DNA of 64,000 nt from Gigantopelta aegis (lineage: Eukaryota; Mollusca; Gastropoda; Neomphalida; Peltospiridae): positions 89,931,298 through 89,995,297 of the forward strand of contig NC_054702.1 in assembly GCF_016097555.1 (NCBI RefSeq), given 5' to 3'. Both the position numbers and the translations under genes were made by a program. This document shows positions 1-12,354 of the stretch, in pieces; the stretch's first letter is position 1, and each line of letters begins with the position of its first letter. The notes under the pieces were generated by a model, which had not been told where the DNA came from, did no database searches, and worked only from the letters and a program-made list of their open reading frames with translations.

Positions 1-90
1 CTCTCGGCCAAAATCGACAATACAGAACTTGGACATTCGTTAGTAATGATATACTAATGTTGGCTGCTGTATTCTCGTTGTTAAAGTGTG

Positions 91-475
91 GGGGCGGGAT
101 TTAGCTCAGTCGTTTGAGTGCTCGCTTGAGGTTCTTGCGTCGCAGGATCGAACCACCTCGGTGGATCCATTCGATTGATTGGGATTTTTCTCGTTCCAGC
201 CAGTGCACCACGACTGGTCAAATGCCGTGGTTTGTGCTTTCCTGTCTGTGGTAAAGTGAATATAAAACATTCCTTGATGCATTAGAAAAAATGTAGTAGG
301 TTTCCTCTGATGACTGTGTCAGATTTATCAAATGTTTGACATCCAATAGCCGATGATTAATTAATCAATGTGCTCTAGTGGTGTTGTTAGACAAAACAAA
401 CTTCTTCTTCTTCCAATAACCGATGATTAATTAATCAATGTGCTCTAGTGGTGTCGTTAAAAAACACAAAAACAT
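91..475 (+). repeat. tRNA-derived SINE (SINE-1 family) with duplicated tail
   Basis: The head is tRNA-like, with an A-box-like TTAGCTCAGTCG stretch and a B-box-like AGGATCGAACC. The family body follows (TTCTCGTTCCAGCCAGTGCACCACGACTGG, cut here to its landmarks TCTCGTTCCAGCC and CACCACGACTGG), then the conserved tail CCGATGATTAATTAATCAATG and GTCGTTA. The tail is present twice, at about 345-400 and 412-460, so the 3' end was duplicated in tandem. Many relatives of this SINE occur across the window. Confidence 0.85.
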
Positions 476-1358
476 AACTTGTTAAAATGTATTAAAGATG
501 CCATGAACGTGCACAGAAGCTATTCATTAAGAATCTGAAATAAAATATCCACTTTGTGTATGTAGATCATTAAACATTCTTTAATAAACTGTGTATGTGT
601 TATCCACTTTTGATACAATTATAATTCGTGTGGGAAAAAAGTGTTTTAATAGTTGTTTTCTTTATCAACTCTTTTTAGATAGAGTACGAATATAACTATC
701 CATGTTGACTATTTTTGTTTGGGCAGTATGAATGCAGCTGTGACCTTCAAACAACACGACCATTGCTGTATTATAAGAAAGGTCGAGTTGACATTGATCC
801 CAGAATTCGCTGTTCTGGAGGAAAACGTGGGTATTTTTATTTGTAGTAACTAATTAATGGTGAGATGAGGACTGAATTTCCATATGCCTAGGTCTCTTTT
901 CCTTGATTAATCGTGCTTTGAAGAACGTGAATATACGTATTACTATTTATATCTGCATGGCCGAGATAAACAACTGCTACTGTATATAAACACAAACTGC
1001 CCACACGTGGCGCAGTGATTGTACAGCTATATAATAGAATTATGGCTGGTCCAAACAGTGGTAGTCCTGTTATATCAGCTGCGGCCTCTAGCTCAGAAAG
1101 TCAGAATGGTTTTCATCACAGCAATGCGTGTGTGAACACGCTAACCATACGAATAAAGCAATGGCGGTTGAATGAATTACTCTGTGGTTATGGCGCCAAC
1201 TGGGAAAATGCGATAGGTATATAGGAAAATAGTTCATTTCCTATAGTATGAATTTTAAAACTTATTCTTTCAGAGTTTGCTGGTGATTTAAAACTAAATA
1301 TAGTTAAATAAGTGTGTAAAAGTTGGAAGTCTTGTACATACGAAGCGTTTCTGGTCAT
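476..1358. other. intergenic, no supported gene
   Basis: AT-rich sequence with only short chance open frames. I see no splice-bounded coding signal, RNA gene or recognisable repeat. Confidence 0.5.
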
Positions 1359-1473
1359 CCAGGACCCCGTTCCACGAAGCGATCTTAGCCCTAAGATCAA
1401 CTTAAGTGTATAGGGTAGCTATGCGCTTAAGGTAATCTTAGGGCTAAGATCGCTTCGTGGAACGGGGCCCTGG
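1359..1473. mobile_element. foldback (hairpin) MITE
   Basis: Two 39-bp arms (1359-1397 and 1435-1473) are inverted copies with one mismatch and enclose about 37 bp. The arm contains CCGTTCCACGAAGCGATC and a palindromic ATCTTAGCCCTAAGAT core. The structure would fold into a long hairpin, typical of a non-autonomous DNA element. No coding capacity. Confidence 0.85.
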
Positions 1474-2441
1474 TGTTCGTAATACCACAAAAAGCGTTTC
1501 TTTCTTTCTGTTTGTTTCTTTTTTGGTTGATATTTAAAATAAAATAAAATAAAAAAATAAAAAGGGCGTACGTCTCAGTGCTTTATAAGTTACTTCTACT
1601 GAACAGTAGTATGGTTTTGTTTTACATGCACTCATCCCATGCATGGTAGCACATACCAGTGCTTTTAATATACCATTAGTGTATTAAAAAGTAATAATAT
1701 TAAGTACAAAAAAACGTATCCACTGAGGACGAACGACCTAGCGTACCTTACATTAAAGGGAGGTAATATAGATTATATTATGGGGATTCGATATCAACGA
1801 TGTTGTGTGTTCGTTTAAATAGAGCTATCCTGTCGCACATTTCTTATGAAAGACTCGTGTTAAAACTTTCTACCTTGCAAGTAAATCAGTTTGTAGTGAA
1901 GAGGTGTTATAGTGACATGCAGGATGATCAATATTTAAACACTTCCAGTGAATATGTGTACATTTTAGGCCTACAGTTTGTGTGTTTGTTTTGGTGACGT
2001 GATCCAGCAAATCCGGTATAGTGGGAGTAAAAAAACAATAAAAAAAATAGGTGTGTTCCCGAAGTAGAGGAACACGGCCTTATGTGTTATAAAGACCACA
2101 AGGGTCCCATCCGTCCTTGTCAAGGGGAGTGCTAACCTTCTCTCCTTTCTTACAACACATTTATATATGGCATCAAAAACGCTTATATTGAGCATTTTTA
2201 TTAGTTTTATATATAATGGTGGACACAAAATGCATATATTATTAAATAATATTGTTTTATTTTTATAATTTGTGCCATTTTGATCGCATTTTAAGGTATT
2301 TAATTTTAGTTTTATATTTAAATTATTATGGTAACTAGTATGGTTAGCTACCTCTGTATTTTGTGGTAAATGACTAAATTTTACTAAATGTAGGACAAAC
2401 GGCTTAGTCTGATTAGAAAGTATGCGACATCTACATTGTCA
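1474..2441. other. intergenic, no supported gene
   Basis: Low-complexity AT-rich sequence. The open frames near 1800-2228 are short, lack splice or family support and are probably chance. Confidence 0.5.
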
Positions 2442-2479
2442 AATACTCAGTCTGATTACGAATACTCAGTCTGATTACG
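2442..2479. repeat. 19-bp tandem duplication
   Basis: AATACTCAGTCTGATTACG occurs twice back to back. Confidence 0.9.
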
Positions 2480-2587
2480 CTTTTTGCAGCGATTAAACGA
2501 ATGTAATTTGTTATAGTTAAAATGGATAATATAATGGACACGTTCTGTTTCTGTGTGTATCAGTTGATGTTTTCATCGAATGTCCAT

Positions 2588-2667
2588 ATATTTCGATAGT
2601 CTGGAAAGCAGTAGCGTAGGCGGGGGGATATTTCGATAGTCTGGAAAGCAGTAGCGTAGGCGGGGGG
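2588..2667. repeat. 40-bp tandem duplication ending in G runs
   Basis: A 40-bp unit starting ATATTTCGATAGTCTGG and ending GTAGCGTAGGCGGGGGG is present twice without mismatch. A purine-rich GGGGGAGGGGG stretch follows. Identity of the copies suggests a recent event or an assembly duplication. Confidence 0.85.
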
Positions 2668-2908
2668 AGGGGGGAGGGGGCAGTCAAACTTTAAAAAAAT
2701 TAAAATGCCAGATCTGCCCACTGTGTCATGCACGTAAGCGGGATCGATCGCGTAGATTGTAAGCCCCTTGCATGTGGTTGGGTTAAACAGATACTTTTTA
2801 TGGATGTCTGGATAGCTCAGAACGCATCATGGTTAGTCTGCAATTTGCGGGCGATTCGATGCCACAGGTAACAGTCAACCTCGACATACATACAATATAT
2901 AGATATTC

Positions 2909-2957
2909 ATACATACATACATACATACATACATACATACATACATACATACATACA

Positions 2958-2986
<29 letters not shown>
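2909..2986. repeat. (TACA)n microsatellite
   Basis: About 19 uninterrupted TACA units. The open frames through it on both strands (YIHT and MYVC repeats) are products of the microsatellite. Confidence 0.97.
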
Positions 2987-2988
<2 letters not shown>

Positions 2989-3429
2989 CGACAAGCATAA
3001 ACACATTACATATACTGATATTTAGTTTTGCTTTTTTGTTGTTGTAATTCTTTGCGTTACGACAGGGTTTCTGTCAGAAAGAAATTTTTGGGTATGGCGC
3101 AACGGAATCGAGTTACTAGAATGCGGATACCAAAAGAAAGAAAAATACATTTATGAACCCTAAGACGCGTTTTCCAGCCATCTGTGATACAAATTCCTTG
3201 GTCTCCATCGCAGTTTGATTTTGTTTGGGTTTTTTGTTTGGGTTTTTTTATTTTGTGTGCATATCTCGTTTTGTTGATATAAAAAATAAAATTCTTCCAC
3301 ATATGACAAAAATATTCGGGAAAATAGTGTCTTTTAAATACAATTAAATGTTCCAATAAAATACATGTATATCCCGTTACTGTTAGGCTTTTATCCATTT
3401 AATCGACACACTAATAAATCGTACAGTAA

Positions 3430-3592
3430 GTAATTTTGTGAATGGCTCATTGGGTAGGTGTAAGGCCATTACACCGTCTTCTTTCTCACTAATCACAAAT
3501 CAGCTAACAACTAACCCACTGTCCTGTGTGCCCAGAACAGCGTGCTTAAACCTTAATTGGGTATAAGCACGAAAATAAGTTGAAATGAAATG
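3430..3592 (+). repeat. SINE-2 family, 5'-truncated
   Basis: Matches the SINE-2 body from GGGTAGGTGTAAGGCCA through CTAACAACTAACCCACTGTCC to the tail TATAAGCACGAAAATAAG and TTGAAATGAAATG. The tRNA-like head is missing. Confidence 0.75.
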
Positions 3593-3775
3593 TGTATGGC
3601 GATATACCCAACTAAGATTCTGTTAATCGGAAACATCTTACAATGGCAACTAACTCGGGATAGTCTCTTTACATACATCTGTGGGCTATTTCTATTTTCT
3701 GTTTACACTGTTTTAATGTTACTTTAAAAGTTTGTATATTGACATTAATCATGAATTTATTCACATTCGTACCAT

Positions 3776-3862
3776 TGTTTGACACCCAAAAGCCGATGTA
3801 CTCTTTGTGTGTTAGGATGTCATTAAATATTCAATCACTCAATCACTCAATCAATCAATCAC
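3776..3862 (+). repeat. SINE-1-type tail with CAAT repeats
   Basis: TGTTTGACACCC, AGCCGATGTACTC and GTCATTAAATATTC match the SINE tail and are followed by (TCAATCAC/TCAA)n. Confidence 0.6.
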
Positions 3863-3863
3863 C

Positions 3864-4110
3864 ACCTATTGGATGTCAAACATTTCGTACATTTTGACAC
3901 GAAGTCGTACAGAAAACCAGCTACATTTTCCAGAAACAGCAAGGTATCTTTTATATGCACATTACCACAGACAAGTCTGCACATACCACGACCTTTGATA
4001 TACCAGTCGTGGGGCACTGGATGAGACGGAAAACAGTCAGAGACTGTATCCACTGCAGTGGTTCGATCCTAGGCGTCTTAGGCGAACGCTTTAGCGACTG
4101 AGTTAGATCT
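3864..4110 (-). repeat. SINE-1 copy, minus strand
   Basis: Reverse-oriented body (TCTTTTATATGCACATTACC, ACCACGACCTTTGATATACC) and a tRNA-like head ending in GCGACTGAGTTAGATCT. Starts next to the tail of the preceding plus-strand copy, so the two are tail to tail. Confidence 0.8.
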
Positions 4111-4644
4111 TGTTCCATTATGGATGAAGTAAGGTCATTCCGTTATTACGTGTACTATAAATCCCAATGTCGATCTTTAACTGAAATCGTCGAACATGCT
4201 TTGAACAGAACACCCCGAGGGTGAATTCGAATATAGACATCTTGGACTGGATGGAAGAGGTAAAACTTTCAAATACCAATGCGAAGGAAAGACATTAAGT
4301 GTTCTGTCAAACTGCAGTTTTAAAATTGTACATCGCGACTGAAAAATCAAAGGAGGTGATGGTCGAAACACGTCATCTTCCTGTAGCGTGTTCTGGAGGT
4401 AAAGTCCTCGCTGTTGCAAACTAGGCTGGTGTCTGTGCCTTACATTAAAGTTGTTGACCTTAGTTTTTAGGCAGTGTAAAATACTTTCACTTTTCGCAGT
4501 TTCTAGTTATCCTAGTGTAAAGCTAAAAAATTTCACTTACCTCACAGGGCTGTTTTCCAAAATCAAGTTTGCAAAAACAAATGTTTTTGTAGTTATCCTA
4601 GTGTTTGTAGTAGCTAAAAATAGAAACGGTGCGTAGCTTACCTC

Positions 4645-4712
4645 TTTTGTTTAACGACACCACTAGATAGCATTGATTTATTAATCATCGGCTATTGGAT
4701 GTCAAACATTAG
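4645..4712 (-). repeat. SINE-1 tail fragment, minus strand
   Basis: TTGTTTAACGACACCACTAG followed by CATCGGCTATTGGATGTC, the reverse complement of the SINE-1 tail. Confidence 0.75.
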
Positions 4713-4770
4713 GTAATTCTAAAACTAGGCTTAGCGGCTTTAATGGGGATTCTGCATCTAATCTAAGTAT

Positions 4771-5003
4771 GGGACGGGGTTGATCCCCGTCGGTGGGTCC
4801 ATTGGTCTATCTCTTGTTCCAGCCAGTGCACCACAGCTGGTATATCAAAGGCCGTGGTATGTGCTATCCTGCCAATGAGATGGTACACATAAAAGACCCC
4901 TTGCTACTAATGGAAAAATGTAGCGGGTTTCCTTTCTAACACCATATGTCAAAATTACCAAATGTTTGACATCCAACAGCCGATGTTTAATAAATCAATG
5001 TAC
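4771..5003 (+). repeat. SINE-1 copy, head degenerate
   Basis: CCCGTCGGTGGGTCC, CTTGTTCCAGCCAGTGCACC, TATCAAAGGCCGTGGTATG and TGTTTGACATCCAACAGCC follow the SINE-1 order; the tail ends near 5003. Confidence 0.8.
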
Positions 5004-5289
5004 AAGTTCAGTCAGTTGTGGGTTCGAATCCCAGACCTGAACGCACAGAAAAGTTCAAATTGCATTGTAGATTCTTGAAAAATAATTTAGTTAGAACAAT
5101 AGAGTGACGTCACAAGTATGGATTAAGTACAGTTCCTTGCTTGTAATATTATTCTATTCACATCCGTGTCCATACTCGAACGTGTTGTTGTTTACAGAAG
5201 TTTATAGGAAGACTTTTTGGAGGCTGTACTGGCGCGTTATAAATGTGGTAGGGCCTAGTCCTCCTACAGACGTAGTGGGAACCCGATAT

Positions 5290-5400
5290 CATGATCGAGA
5301 CCTGGGCCCAATTTCGCAAAACATCGTAAGCCTAGTTTTACAAGTAAACGTAAATCTACGACTAAACCACATTTTTTTATTATTAAAAGTACAATAAATA
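5290..5400. repeat. half of a possible foldback element
   Basis: GGGCCCAATTTCGCAAAACA followed by TCGTAAGCC and TAAATCTACGACTAAACC resembles one arm of a hairpin MITE. The opposite arm is not evident here, so this may be a decayed copy. Confidence 0.3.
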
Positions 5401-5751
5401 TAGTTTCATATGGATACATACATATGGATACATACATACCGCAGGTCTTTTGGAAAATCAATAAGTATTCGCATACCGGCGTCTAGGTTACTGCGCGCAT
5501 GTTGGCACTTAGGTTAAACGGTTTTCATTAATATGAGGAAATAAAGTTGCACCTGACGTAATGTGATGATGTTACAAATTGATAAGTATGTCAGAATCAC
5601 GGGATTCAGTATGATGCATCTACGTCGTCGTAGATTAACCTACTTTTAGGTCTCTGTCAGTAGATCGCACAGAATCCAGTCATTTCGCGTGTCCAGACAA
5701 CCAATTGGCATATAGGTGGAGTTCATCAGTTCTTTTTTTAACAACAAATAT

Positions 5752-5905
5752 TGTGGTATTTTTAAAAGACTTTCCTTCATACAAGATAGCACATACCACG
5801 ACTTTTGATATGCTTGACGTGGATCATTCCTTCGAACGGGAAATAACACGCTGAGAGGATCTATAAAACTGAATCTTTGTCATTGAGCTACAACCCACTC
5901 CTTTG
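5752..5905 (-). repeat. degenerate SINE copy, minus strand
   Basis: ACCACGACTTTTGATATGC, a GGGAAATAA remnant of the central part and a degraded head (TCATTGAGCTACAACCC). Lies just upstream of the first coding exon of MT-A. Confidence 0.5.
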
Positions 5906-5947
5906 GTGTGTTAATATATTTATTATATTTAAAAGTATTAATTTCAG

Positions 5948-8900
5948 ATGGATAGAGTAGCGTACCAGAAGAAAGTGTCAGACTATTTCTCTGCAGCTTG
6001 CGTTCAGATGGTGATACAACTGGCGAAGGATGTGGGGATTCTTGACATCTTGTTCTCTGCAGAACAAATACTGACCTCCGTGGAAATAGCAGATCAAGGG
6101 AAGCTTAAAGAAAGGTAACACACGAAACATATTTAACATGTAGGATCAGTATAAACACGAGGCCGGTGGTGGGGATATAAGGCTATTAATAGAAAAACTA
6201 ATTTTACGAGGTAGAGAAGAGGCATTGCTTCAATACAGATATTCAAGACAATTTGGAATTATTATTTTTTAATTAAGTACGGTTTATAGGCCTACGTGAA
6301 CGCCGGAACATGATACTCATTTTACTGGGGATCCGACTAAGGTCTCACTACACAGATGTCGTATGCCATTGAAACCCATGTTAAATTGCCCAGTTTCAAA
6401 TGAAGATTGCCAATAGAACGGGTTCTCGTTGGCACTAACAACATACAGCATTGCGAACATACATTATATAAGCATTTATTTTCGCTCCAAAACTGAGAAC
6501 ATGTCCATCTCAGTATTTTCCTACATGACCGCATCTGGCTGTAGTACCGGTCCGAACAGGTGGTTCATTAACCGATTCACTCCGGCTGTCTCTTGCGCTA
6601 TAACACCCATGTCCGAAAAGGTCAATGCACAATATTACAAAATAACATGGGCAAACTACAGCCAAAAGGCTTACCATTAAACACATACTGTTTTAACCAT
6701 TCACCGCTTCACCATTTCCTGAAAATTAATATGTGAACCATAACATGTGTCACAATTAGGAACTATAGTGGACCGTGATCAGTGAACTCTCACCCGGAAG
6801 TCAACTGTGTAGTGAGACCTAAGCTTTTGCACCTTCTTACATAGCGTTGTTAACTTAAACGATTTATCAACTGACTTAGTCTAGCTAAATATAAAACTAT
6901 TATACACTTTTCGCCATAATGTTTCAATTATGTATGTAGCACTGAATTTGTAGGGTCGAATAATCCTATTTGTATTGATCGGAATTAATGTCTCGTAAAG
7001 TACTAACACAGTGTATACTTTTATTGTATTGTTTTACCTGAATGTTAAATGAATAACAGAAGTCACAAGTTATTTTTCCTTTCCAACATGAAATATTGTT
7101 ACCGTGGTAATACAGATAATATATATCTCAGATCTTTGGTGAATGACACACAGGTCTCCCGATAGAGTTGACATTGCGAGTGAGAACGTCAAGGGTACGA
7201 ACAGCAAACAAAGCTGCTCTCCTTGGATCTCCCTTTCATGTATAGAAAACGAATATTTAGAAGATACATATATTTGTTGACACGTAATTGTCATGGTTTA
7301 TAGTCTTTAGCTGTTAAGCTGGAGGCAACCATGCATAGTGTCTTTCATTGCTGTAATTTAGTTTCACACTAATTGGTCTGATTGCTAGCCCCTAATTAAC
7401 TCAAGACTAAGTTATTGCATAAATGGCAGGTGACAATAATAATGGATTGAATTGTACATGAACAGCTAAATATATAAATTGTATTTGAATATACTGTTGA
7501 ATCCCGTTGGCTCGAACCCCGTCGGCGCTCGAGAAAGTGTTTGACCCATCAGGTAGTTCGACCTATCAATTCGGTTTTTAACATTGTGTAAGTGTAACTC
7601 GGGACTACATTTTTGGTTCGAGCGTTGCGGTTTCTCGACCCTTTCGAGTTCGACCCAACAAGATTCTACTGTAGTTGTAAATGTTGCACTGTGACAGTAC
7701 TAAACATCCGTGCTTATCACCATCTCTTTCAGATATGTGAGAGAGATTCTTGCAGCCTTAGCCGCGTCAGAGGTAATACAGGTGGATGACAGTTCGACAA
7801 AGTTCCACATTCCTGAAGACCACAAGAGCGTTCTTCGCGCAATGTCTGCTTACAGCAAACTAGAGCAACTGATGGTTGAAAGGATGAAACGAATGAAGGA
7901 TGTCCTCACCAAAGATGGTCCAGACGGTATTCAGGAAAACGTTTTACAATTTTGCTTAGCTAGTACTGAACAAATATAACAGAGAGAGCAAGGATAGATT
8001 GGAAAAATCCTCGGTCCAGTCAGAATTCCGCGCCCCTATTACAGAGCTCATCCGAGGTGCGATTGGTCGCAGGGTCAATTTTCCCCAGTGCAGTCGGTGT
8101 TTCCCCTGTGCACACCAGTCCTTTTGGACTGGTATAAGCATCAAACGTCACGTGGTATCTTCTGTTATCTCTGTGGTAAAGTCATATCGCACATAAAACC
8201 TGCATCACCTGTTTTTTTATCTGTTTACAGCGGGTTCCCTCTTTGTTTTTCTGTTGACAAAGTATTAACAAAGCATTTGTCAGACACCAAATAACCATAG
8301 TTTGTCAAGATATTTTTAAAATTAATGTTTCTGTTCTTTTATGTGTCTCCTCAATTAAAACGATACAGTATCGAATGATAAACATAATTTTTTTTTTTTG
8401 TCTTTCAGGAATACGAATTGATGCTGCTGCCTTTGAAGCGATAGAAGAGAGAAGGACGGCGTCACAAGATACTATCATTGACAATGACATCCTACCCTGT
8501 GTACCGGACGTTAAGAATTTGCTAGGTATTTTGTTGTCGTTACACTATACTATAGTGGTATTGTTTCATCGTAGCGTTACATAGCTAAAGGGTATTTTGG
8601 AAGGTACAATGTGTTTTACTTTATATTAGACTTACTTACGTAGTACATGATAAAGCTATCTAACATCTATAAAACTATATGTGGGACAGACGGACGGGAA
8701 GAGACAGACAGACAGACAGACAGAAAGACGGAGATGAAACCTATAGTCCCCTCCAGTTGGATCGGTAGAGGACTAAAACGAATCACATGCACAACAGCAA
8801 GTGCTTAACCGACAGCAATTTACGAAACTTATTTACCTAAAATAAAACTGTCGTAAAATACTCAATTATCGTGTTGGGAGTTCCAAAAATGGCTTCTAAA

Positions 8901-11900
8901 AGGTACTTCTTCCTCAAATGAATTTGAGCAATATTTCTATAATATACTTACTGTTCCTTCCTTGAAATATTAATCTGTGCACATCTGTGTGCACATCCAT
9001 ACTTCCCCTTGCTTACGGAAACTGTAGAAACGTTTTTGGAACCTGTACTTGCACACATAATAATAGTGGCAGTCCTCCTACAGATAGGGTTGAAACCATA
9101 TAGCATGATCAAGATTCGCTCTTCTCTGTAGGCAAAGCATCGTACAGAGAGTCAGGCCTGCATATCCCGACATTTTCTACCATGGTCCGTCTTGGAACCA
9201 CTCTTGTGAAGAGATATGGTATTGGGTATTAGTCCAGGAACATTAGGTCAAAAACAGAGTTAAACCCTCAAATAAATAGTACAGAGCTGAAATTTTCAGA
9301 ATAGTTGCAGAATATTATTAGTAACCTATTTTCGTCTTCAACCTTTGAGAGCCCGTAGATATTTTATAGGAACCTATCGCATGTCGTTAACATTTGCGAC
9401 TGGATATTTAAAACAAAAATAAGAATACAAGTTTTGTTATATATTGCGCTTCCCAAAAAAAATTAAGGACAAACCATGTTTTTGTAAGGATGTCCGTTTT
9501 TGTGTTTGTTATTACTGTGTATTTCGGTGCATTTGGTTATTAACCTACCCATTTAACAGCATTTTTTACGGACCTAAATGTGCAAACAATCTTTAGCGGT
9601 TTCGAATGAAAAAAAGTAGGCTACGTCTGTCATAAACCAAAACCTTTGTTTCGTCGACTTAAAATTTTATAGTAGCATAGACTATTTTTCATATTACAAT
9701 GTGTTATGGCTATTTTTTATATATATGAAGCCATATACGTTTCAATGAAAAAATGTATTTTCAGGAATGGGAAGGAAGCTGGCGAAGAAATTATCAAAGT
9801 TAGATGCTTTAGTTTGTACACACGAATTACACATCATCCATTCATTTAATATTTACAGGGCCGTGTCTAGCATGGATTAAGGGGGCTGTTGCAAAGCCTT
9901 AAAGTACGAAAACCAAGTACCATGTTTAGGTTAAAAGAGCCTTTTTTGTGTACCTCAGGCCTTCTGCCAGAAAATTATTTGAGGGTACGTAATAAACTAC
10001 CCCTACTAGATAGTTATGTACTTAAAATCTTTTCAAATTGGATACTTTATTCCATGTACTTTTACACATTTTAAAGAGTAGTTCTCTAACTATAATATTT
10101 CTAAAAATATTTTTTTAAATACATCCATTAATTTTAAGGGTACGCAAATTTACCCTTCGTACCCTCTGTCAGAAACCCTGTACCTGTAGTCTGATTCTTT
10201 GTCTAGGGTAGGCGCGGCCCTGTACAATGATAGCAACGCAATAAGATAGTAAGAAAAATTGATGGTTAGAAACATAAACAAATTATTTTAGAGGAAGCCG
10301 ACGAAGTGAGACTAGAGGAAGGTGGCCATAATTCAAATTGTCATACCTGTGGTACAAGTATTATTACCAACTCAACACAACTGTAAATATAGGTGATATA
10401 ATGAGACATACAGAACCAATGCTGAGTTCAGCTTGTTATCAGCAGTATTATGTTGAAGTACTGGCATCCTTTACATATCCTTATTTTAAAGAATATTGGT
10501 TGCAGTGAACTTGCAGTTAGGAAGAGCCTAGCACCTAACGTTCATCTTAGTGGTTAGACTCAGTTTTGTCTGTTAGCAGATGGACCATTTTCCGTTTTCC
10601 AGGTTTCGTCCTCAAGTATGAGAGCACAGGTCATTTTAACAAACACTTCCAAAGTCCCTATATCAGAACTGCAACAGAATCATTCATTTCTTTTATTTTT
10701 TGTTCTTTTGTGTTCTTTTTTTATCAACTATGTGTTTGGATACGCATACTTTACTAATTTTGTAAATAGCCCACAACAGATGATCCGCATATTTCACGAA
10801 TACGGCTGAAACGTTTTGAAGATATAACACACGTCATCTTGGTATCAAGACACATTGTTGAATTTAATAATATGTGTTCCTGATAATCCTGATATAGTCC
10901 TAGTTTTGGGGCATGCAAATAAAAATGCACATAGTCACTTTAATTGCTATTCCATTCTATTTTAAATCAAATAAATATAGTTTTTAATACTTTATCATAA
11001 TAATTAATATTTAAAAAATTAATAATCTAAATAAATTTGTTAAATGTATTATCCCGTTATCATCGAAGATGTCATTTTTTAGTAGTCTTGCAAAAGAAAA
11101 GTAGGCCTACCCTCAAGCGTATTTGTTTGTCGTTTTTAAATAAAAGACACCCATACATTTAAAAAAAAATGCTTAATCTTCTTGTTCTAATTTATATGAA
11201 TCATATAATATTTTGTTGTCTTCAGTTTCTTTTATTCTTTATTTTAAAAATCCGACCGCAGATGTAAAAAATGTGCGCGCGATATGAAGATGAACTTGCT
11301 ACGGTAGATAACGAAAGCAGGTATATGCGTAAACTGATTACATGACGATAATTATACATTTACATCTGTAGTAAAGTTAGCACACCTCGGAAACTTGGAG
11401 ACTTTTGATATGTTATTACTAATGATGTTCTGCATCTATCCTGAAAAAAAAATCGGCTATGTACTATTTATTTCCGGGTTAAACCCTAATGTTCCTGGAC
11501 TATATGATAATGGCAGATTTGTAATCGTTGTGTATGTTACAGCTAACTATACACACCTGTGTAATTCTATATTGTTATACTGGTGAGTATATTCAAACAT
11601 ATTATCGTCAATTTCCTATCTTAAAAAAGATCCTTCATGATGGGGGCGAAGTACTCAATGCAGGTCCATCCACACCATGGGAGGATTTGGAATAAAAACA
11701 AACTGGCCTCCTTGTACAGGTGGCCGCTTAATATAATGGCTCGTAAGTGTTTGAGATAGGTTTGACTGCATTTATGTTTTTCATTTAACAGAAAAGGGAA
11801 TACATGTTGCCGAGTTCGGGTGTGCTCAGGGCATCATACTTCTGAACCTTGCAGCACGATATCCCAAGTCGACGTTCCTTGGCAGCGACATCTCAGAGTC

Positions 11901-12354
11901 CTGTCTCGAGAGAGGTCGAACATTAGCCGCAGACAGAGGACTCACAAACATCACGTTCCAGGTCTACAACGTACTCGACCTACCCGACACCGTTAGCGAC
12001 AAGTTCGACTGGATTTTCCTACGAGACACCCTACATGACTTGCCGAGCCCAAGCAAGGCACTGCGATCTGTTAAGAAAGCTTTGAAGAAAGATGGAACCG
12101 CGAGTTTCGTTGATTTCGGAATGCAAGGCACGCTAGCAGACCATGTAGGGGATATCTTTTGGGGTCGGATGTATTCGGTCAGCACATTCTTCTGTATCCC
12201 CGAGAGTTTCCAAGGTGAACATTCCGATGCATATGGTCCCTGTTGGAGTGTGGAAACGGTTCGACAACTGATGGATGAAGCTGGATTGACTTTAGTTAAC
12301 ATGGTGTTCAGCGAGAAGCATAACGGTGCCGTGCACTATGTGTGTAAACAGTGA
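5948..12354 (+). CDS. SAM-dependent methyltransferase, Rv2258c-like, copy MT-A (4 coding exons)
   Basis: Exons by eye are 5948-6114, 7733-7926, 8409-8525 and 11792-12354. They join in frame to 1041 nt, a 346-residue protein, with GT-AG borders and intron phases 2, 1, 1. Residues 1 to about 120 (MDRVAYQKKVSDYFSAACVQ onward) resemble the winged-helix/dimerisation part. The Rossmann domain begins at exon 4: motif I is EFGCAQG (167-173), followed by GSDIS with acidic D192, then FDWIFLRDTLHDLPSP (231-246) and DGTASFVDFGMQG. The family transfers methyl from S-adenosylmethionine, and no signal peptide is seen, so it is probably cytosolic. The substrate cannot be told. Motif I has C-A-Q where many relatives have G-x-G. 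The ATG directly follows a TTTCAG acceptor, so a non-coding upstream exon is likely. Introns are larger than in B and C (1618, 482, 3266 bp) because of inserted elements. AATAAA signals lie at 12774 and 12782. Confidence 0.88.
6341..6819. mobile_element. 479-bp MITE with 15-bp TIRs, copy 1 (in MT-A intron 1)
   Basis: Ends are GGTCTCACTACACAG and its exact inverse CTGTGTAGTGAGACC, flanked by TAA on both sides (6338-6340 and 6820-6822). A second copy lies inverted at 51656-52127. The TAA target duplication fits PIF/Harbinger; that assignment is inference. Short frames inside are not coding. Confidence 0.85.
7985..8300 (+). repeat. very degenerate SINE-like copy (MT-A intron 2)
   Basis: CACACCAGTCC, GACTGGTATAAGCATC, ACATAAAACC, CAGCGGGTTCCCTC and TGTCAGACACCAAATAACC keep the order of SINE-1 landmarks but with heavy divergence, suggesting an old insertion. 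Confidence 0.45.
9230..11502. mobile_element. 2.3-kb long-TIR DNA element (MT-A intron 3)
   Basis: The left end (TAGTCCAGGAACATTAGG at 9230) is matched by the inverse at 11485-11502. Similarity continues inward for about 100 bp: GTTAAACCC, AAATAAATAGTACA, CAGAATAGTTGCAGAA and ATTAGTAA recur in order on the opposite strand. No long open frame lies inside, so it is non-autonomous or decayed. Superfamily is unclear because no convincing target duplication is seen. Confidence 0.6.
9856..10222. mobile_element. hAT-like non-autonomous element nested in the long-TIR element
   Basis: Begins CAGGGCCGTGTCTAG and ends with the near inverse CTAG..GGCGCGGCCCTG. CAGGG-type termini are typical of hAT elements. 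An 8-bp target duplication is not evident, so the boundary is tentative. Confidence 0.45.

Noticed and set aside
2798-3047. Open frames on both strands with YIHT and MYVC repeats
   Set aside because: Produced by the (TACA)n microsatellite; no splice or family support.
5005-5050. Possible tRNA gene (GGGTTCGAATCCC)
   Set aside because: A good B-box/T-loop is present, but no matching acceptor, D or anticodon arm could be folded; likely a SINE or tRNA fragment.
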